Origin: Nocardioides agri
Lineage (GTDB): Bacteria > Actinomycetota > Actinomycetes > Propionibacteriales > Nocardioidaceae
Assembly (NCBI RefSeq): GCF_013778305.1
Contig: NZ_JACEIC010000004.1
Coordinates: 214,544-278,543 of the forward strand
Direction: 5' to 3'
DNA length: 64,000 nucleotides
Positions 60,985-64,000 of the stretch are shown in pieces (within the stretch, counting starts at the first letter, position 1; the number at the start of each line of letters is the position of its first letter). The notes under the pieces were generated by a model. It made no database searches, was not told where the DNA came from, and worked only from the letters and a program-made list of their open reading frames with translations. The position numbers were made by a program, and so were the translations under genes.

Positions 60985-63603
60985 ATGACCGACACGCAGG
61001 CTGACCAGGCACCGGAGACGACGACGGCACCCCAGCGCGTCGTGGTCGTACCCGAGAAGCCCGCGCTCGAGGGCCTCGAGGCCACCTGGAGCGAGCGGTG
61101 GAAGGCCGACGACACCTACGCCTTCGACCGCACCCAGCCGCGCGAGAACGTCTACTCGATCGACACCCCGCCGCCGACCGTGAGCGGCAGCCTGCACGTC
61201 GGCCACGTGTTCTCCTACACCCACACCGACCTGATCGCCCGCTTCCAGCGCATGCGCGGCAAGTCCGTCTTCTACCCGATGGGCTGGGACGACAACGGCC
61301 TCCCGACCGAGCGCCGGGTGCAGAACTACTACGGCGTCCGCTGCGACCCCTCGCTCCCCTACGACGCCGACTTCACCCCGCCGGAGAAGCCGGACCCGAA
61401 GAGGCAGATCCCGATCAGCCGGCCCAACTTCATCGCCCTGTGCGAGGAGCTGGTCCAGCAGGACGAGCAGGTCTTCGAGCAGCTGTGGCGCACCCTCGGC
61501 CTCTCGGTCGACTGGAAGCAGCACTACACGACGATCGGCGCCAAGGCGCAGACGGCCAGCCAGCGCGCGTTCCTGCGCAACTTCGCCCGGGGCGAGGCCT
61601 ACCTCCAGGAGGCACCGACCCTCTGGGACGTCACGTTCCAGACCGCGGTGGCGCAGGCCGAGCTCGAGGCGCGCGAGTACGCCGGCGCCTACCACCGGGT
61701 GGGCTTCCACCGCCCCGACGGCGGCGTGATCGCGATCGAGACCACCCGGCCCGAGCTGATCCCCTCCGTCGTCGCACTGATCGCGCACCCCGACGACGAG
61801 CGCTACCAGCCGCTGTTCGGCACCACGGTGACCAGCCCGGTCTTCGGCGTCGAGATCCCGGTGCTCGCCCACCCCGCTGCCGAGATGGACAAGGGCGCCG
61901 GCATCGCGATGTGCTGCACCTTCGGCGACCTGACCGACGTCACCTGGTGGCGCGAGCTGAACCTCCCGGTCCGCACGCTGATCGGCCGCGACGGCCGGCT
62001 GTCCCGCGAGACGCCCGACTGGCTCGCGCACGAGCCCGCCGCCTCGGCGTACGAGGACCTGAAGGGCAAGACCGCCTTCTCCGCGCGCGAGGCGATGGTC
62101 GCCAAGCTGCGCGAGTCCGGTGACCTCGACGGCGAGCCGAAGCAGACCCAGCGGATGACGAACTTCTACGAGAAGGGCGACAAGCCGCTCGAGATCGTCG
62201 CCACCCGCCAGTGGTACATCCGCAACGGCGGCCGCGACGCCGCGCTGCGCGGCGAGATGCTCAACCGCGGCAACGAGATCCAGTGGCTCCCCGGCCACAT
62301 GAAGCACCGCTACGACAACTGGGTCGGTGGCCTCAACGGCGACTGGCTGATCTCGCGGCAGCGGTTCTTCGGCATCCCGTTCCCCGTCTGGTACCCGCTC
62401 GACGCCGACGGCGAGCCCGACTACGACCACCCGCTGCTCCCCCGCGAGGACGAGCTCCCGATCGACCCGTCGACCGACGCGCCCTCCGGCTACACCGAGG
62501 ACCAGCGCGGCCGGCCGGGCGGCTTCCTCGGCGACCCCGACGTGATGGACACCTGGGCGACGTCGTCCCTGACCCCGCACATCGCGGGCGGCTGGGAGTC
62601 CGACGACGACCTGTGGCAGCGGGTCTTCCCGATGGACCTGTGCACCCAGGCGCACGACATCATCCGCACCTGGCTCTTCTCGCGCGTGGTCCGCTCCCAC
62701 TTCGAGAACCACGCCGCTCCGTGGTCGCACGCGCTGGTGTCCGGCTTCATCCTCGACCCGGACCGCAAGAAGATGTCGAAGTCCAAGGGCAACGTGGTCG
62801 TCCCGACCGACATCCTCGACAAGTTCGGCGCCGACGCCGTGCGCTGGCGCGCCGCCATGGCCCGCCCCGGCCTGGACTCGCCGTTCGACGAGACCCAGAT
62901 GAAGGTCGGCCGGCGCCTGGCGATGAAGGTGCTCAACGCCTCGAAGTTCGTGCTCGGCAACGTCGGCGCCACCAGCGTCAACCCGTTCGAGGTCTCCGAG
63001 CCCGTCGACTGCGCGCTGCTCGGCCGGCTCGCCCAGGTCGTCACGGCCGCCACGGACGCGTTCGAGGCCTACGACTACACGACCGCGCTCGAGACCGCCG
63101 AGAAGTTCTTCTGGGAGTTCTGCGACGACTACCTCGAGCTGGTCAAGGAGCGCTCCTACGACACGGACGGTGGCGCCGCCACCGCCTCCGCGCGGGCGGC
63201 GCTCCTGCTCGCGCTCGACGTCCAGCTGCGCCTGCTCGCGCCGTTCCTGCCGTACGTGACCGAGGAGGTGTGGTCGTGGTGGCAGGAGGGCTCGGTGCAC
63301 CGCGCGTCCTGGCCGACCGTCGCCGAGCTCGGCTCGGCCGCGGCCAGCGACCCGGTGACCCTGGACGCCGTCGCCGCCGCCCTGGTGGGCATCCGAGGCG
63401 CGAAGTCGACGGCGAAGGTGTCGATGCGCGCGGAGCTGTCGCGGGTCGAGGTCCGGGGCCCGCGGGCACTGGTCGACGCGGCCGCCCAGGCAGCCGACGA
63501 CCTGCGCAAGACCGGCCACGTCACCGGCGACCTGGTCTTCACCGCTGACGCGGAGGCGACCGAGATCAGCGTGAGCGCGGAGCTGGCCCCCGTCGAGGGC
63601 TGA
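60985..63603 (+). CDS. valS: valyl-tRNA synthetase, type 2 (archaeal/rickettsial-like)
   Basis: 872 residues. The HIGH motif is in PTVSGSLHVGHVFSYTHTDL near residue 65. FYPMGWDDNGLPTERRVQNY near 93 is the type 2 form; type 1 enzymes have a GTDHAGIATQ-like motif instead. The CP1 editing domain is near 180-370. The KMSKS motif DRKKMSKSKGN is near 593, and the anticodon-binding domain begins near 650 (AMKVLNASKFVLGN). A typical long C-terminal coiled coil is short or missing. It charges tRNA-Val and edits Thr-tRNA. It lies near folC and ndk, where mycobacteria carry a type 1 valS on the other strand. Confidence 0.94.
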   Translation: MTDTQADQAPETTTAPQRVVVVPEKPALEGLEATWSERWKADDTYAFDRTQPRENVYSIDTPPPTVSGSLHVGHVFSYTHTDLIARFQRMRGKSVFYPMGWDDNGLPTERRVQNYYGVRCDPSLPYDADFTPPEKPDPKRQIPISRPNFIALCEELVQQDEQVFEQLWRTLGLSVDWKQHYTTIGAKAQTASQRAFLRNFARGEAYLQEAPTLWDVTFQTAVAQAELEAREYAGAYHRVGFHRPDGGVIAIETTRPELIPSVVALIAHPDDERYQPLFGTTVTSPVFGVEIPVLAHPAAEMDKGAGIAMCCTFGDLTDVTWWRELNLPVRTLIGRDGRLSRETPDWLAHEPAASAYEDLKGKTAFSAREAMVAKLRESGDLDGEPKQTQRMTNFYEKGDKPLEIVATRQWYIRNGGRDAALRGEMLNRGNEIQWLPGHMKHRYDNWVGGLNGDWLISRQRFFGIPFPVWYPLDADGEPDYDHPLLPREDELPIDPSTDAPSGYTEDQRGRPGGFLGDPDVMDTWATSSLTPHIAGGWESDDDLWQRVFPMDLCTQAHDIIRTWLFSRVVRSHFENHAAPWSHALVSGFILDPDRKKMSKSKGNVVVPTDILDKFGADAVRWRAAMARPGLDSPFDETQMKVGRRLAMKVLNASKFVLGNVGATSVNPFEVSEPVDCALLGRLAQVVTAATDAFEAYDYTTALETAEKFFWEFCDDYLELVKERSYDTDGGAATASARAALLLALDVQLRLLAPFLPYVTEEVWSWWQEGSVHRASWPTVAELGSAAASDPVTLDAVAAALVGIRGAKSTAKVSMRAELSRVEVRGPRALVDAAAQAADDLRKTGHVTGDLVFTADAEATEISVSAELAPVEG

Positions 63604-63618
63604 CCCGCGGCGGCGGGC

Positions 63619-64000
63619 TCAGCGCCAGCCGCCGCCTCCGCGACCGTAGTCGCCGTAGGGCTGCGCGGGGAGCACGGAGGCGATCTCGTCGAGCAGGTCT
63701 CCGATGCTCTGGCCCGACGGCCCGGGGCCGGGGGTGCTCGTGCTCCCGGCGGGCGTCGGCGGCACGGCGGGCGCAGGCGGCGTCGGCGCTCCGTCCGGGC
63801 CCTGGCCGCGCCCCTGGCCGCGCCCCTGGCCGCGCACGTGGCTGAGCAGGTGGCTGAGCGCCTGGCTGACACTCGGCCGAGCGTGCCCGGCGGGGTTCGT
63901 CGCGGGCGGCAGGGTCGGAGTCGGGACCGCAGGCACGGGTGGGGCGGGCACCGGCGGGGCGGGCGCGGCCGGGGCGGGCGCGGTCGGGGCGGGCGCAGCC
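63619..64000 (-). CDS. C-terminal part of a Pro/Ala-rich protein (runs off the window)
   Basis: At least 127 residues are open from the window edge to the stop at 63619. The upstream part is a PAPxA pentapeptide repeat. Then come a PTPTLPPATNPAG region, a helical segment VSQALSHLLSHV, a GRGQ triple repeat, another Pro-rich linker, and an ending SIGDLLDEIASVLPAQPYGD with a Gly-rich tip. No fold is recognisable and the start lies beyond 64000. Composition suggests a secreted or surface-linked disordered tail. A shorter version could start at the GTG at 63951. Confidence 0.55.
   Translation of the reverse strand, partial: AAPAPTAPAPAAPAPPVPAPPVPAVPTPTLPPATNPAGHARPSVSQALSHLLSHVRGQGRGQGRGQGPDGAPTPPAPAVPPTPAGSTSTPGPGPSGQSIGDLLDEIASVLPAQPYGDYGRGGGGWR
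63800..63835. repeat. 12-bp tandem repeat, three copies
   Basis: CCCTGGCCGCGC is repeated three times without change. In the minus-strand reading frame it encodes GRGQ units. Confidence 0.85.
63941..64000. repeat. 15-bp tandem repeat, four degenerate copies
   Basis: Units related to GGGGCGGGCGCGGCC run from 63941 to the window edge and probably beyond. On the minus strand they encode PAPAA/PAPTA pentapeptides. Confidence 0.8.

Noticed and set aside
60604..63519. 971-codon minus-strand open frame opposite valS
   Set aside because: Shadow of valS; the protein has no recognisable fold and is dominated by V/G/R/D/L.

Overview
The window is high-GC, densely coded chromosomal DNA from an actinobacterium. 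Markers for this are a WhiB1-type protein, a SigF/RsbW pair, a SigR/RsrA pair, the fused 2-oxoglutarate enzyme Kgd, a nickel superoxide dismutase with its maturation protease, PdtaS, the small ribosomal protein bL37, and DUF4233/DUF6104 proteins. Gene order and protein style suggest a Nocardioides-like member of the Nocardioidaceae. That genus is an inference from gene content, not from a marker-gene comparison. Coding density is about 95 percent, no gap exceeds 300 bp, and most neighbouring genes overlap by 1-8 bp.

Layout. 1-5858 (minus): argS-lysA-hom-thrC-thrB, a coupled lysine/threonine operon, with tRNA-Arg(CCG) divergent from argS. 6116-8282 (minus): a lipoprotein, an LCP cell-wall enzyme and a secreted HNH nuclease-like lipoprotein. 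8460-12468: kgd and a DUF6104 gene. 12479-16426: a sulfatase/TetR operon facing an acetoacetate-decarboxylase-like gene across a palindromic operator, then a MmcQ/YjbR gene. 16427-19273 (minus): SDR and MDR oxidoreductases and malic enzyme. 19392-22500: sodX/sodN, rsbW-sigF with its own SigF-type promoter, and whiB1. 22517-28309: pdtaS, an acetolactate-synthase-like TPP enzyme, GNAT, thioesterase, bL37 and small proteins.

28320-35954: rsrA-sigR with an exact SigR-type promoter, a hydrolase, a SRAP protein, a degenerate-GGDEF protein divergent from a sigma/anti-sigma fusion protein, DoxX, aroA and rsgA. From memory, the sigH/rshA - SRAP - aroA - GTPase order matches Mycobacterium tuberculosis. 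36014-41846: hisN, CBS, FKBP, S4, DUF445, cytidylyltransferase and an amino-acid permease. 41791-48156: a MocR regulator, a DUF222-HNH gene, a ceramidase-like membrane protein, a luciferase-like/hemerythrin fusion and a ChaA-type antiporter. 48153-53898 (minus): the elongasome operon mreB-mreC-mreD-mrdA-rodA. 54091-63603: ndk, a PNPOx-like/MocR divergent pair, DUF4233-folC, a secreted Ig-like protein, GNAT, and a valyl-tRNA synthetase of the archaeal-like type 2. The window ends inside a Pro/Ala-rich protein.

Most genes are housekeeping. No prophage, CRISPR array, rRNA, insertion sequence or obvious biosynthetic cluster was seen. Unusual points are the sigma/anti-sigma fusion and its divergent GGDEF-like partner sharing a 42-bp palindromic promoter, the LLM-hemerythrin fusion, the type 2 ValRS, the SigR promoter that would give a longer leaderless sigR product, the sulfatase/TetR operator, and a recurrent TAnnnT-N6/7-start arrangement pointing to many leaderless mRNAs. 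That arrangement was also used to choose several start codons.
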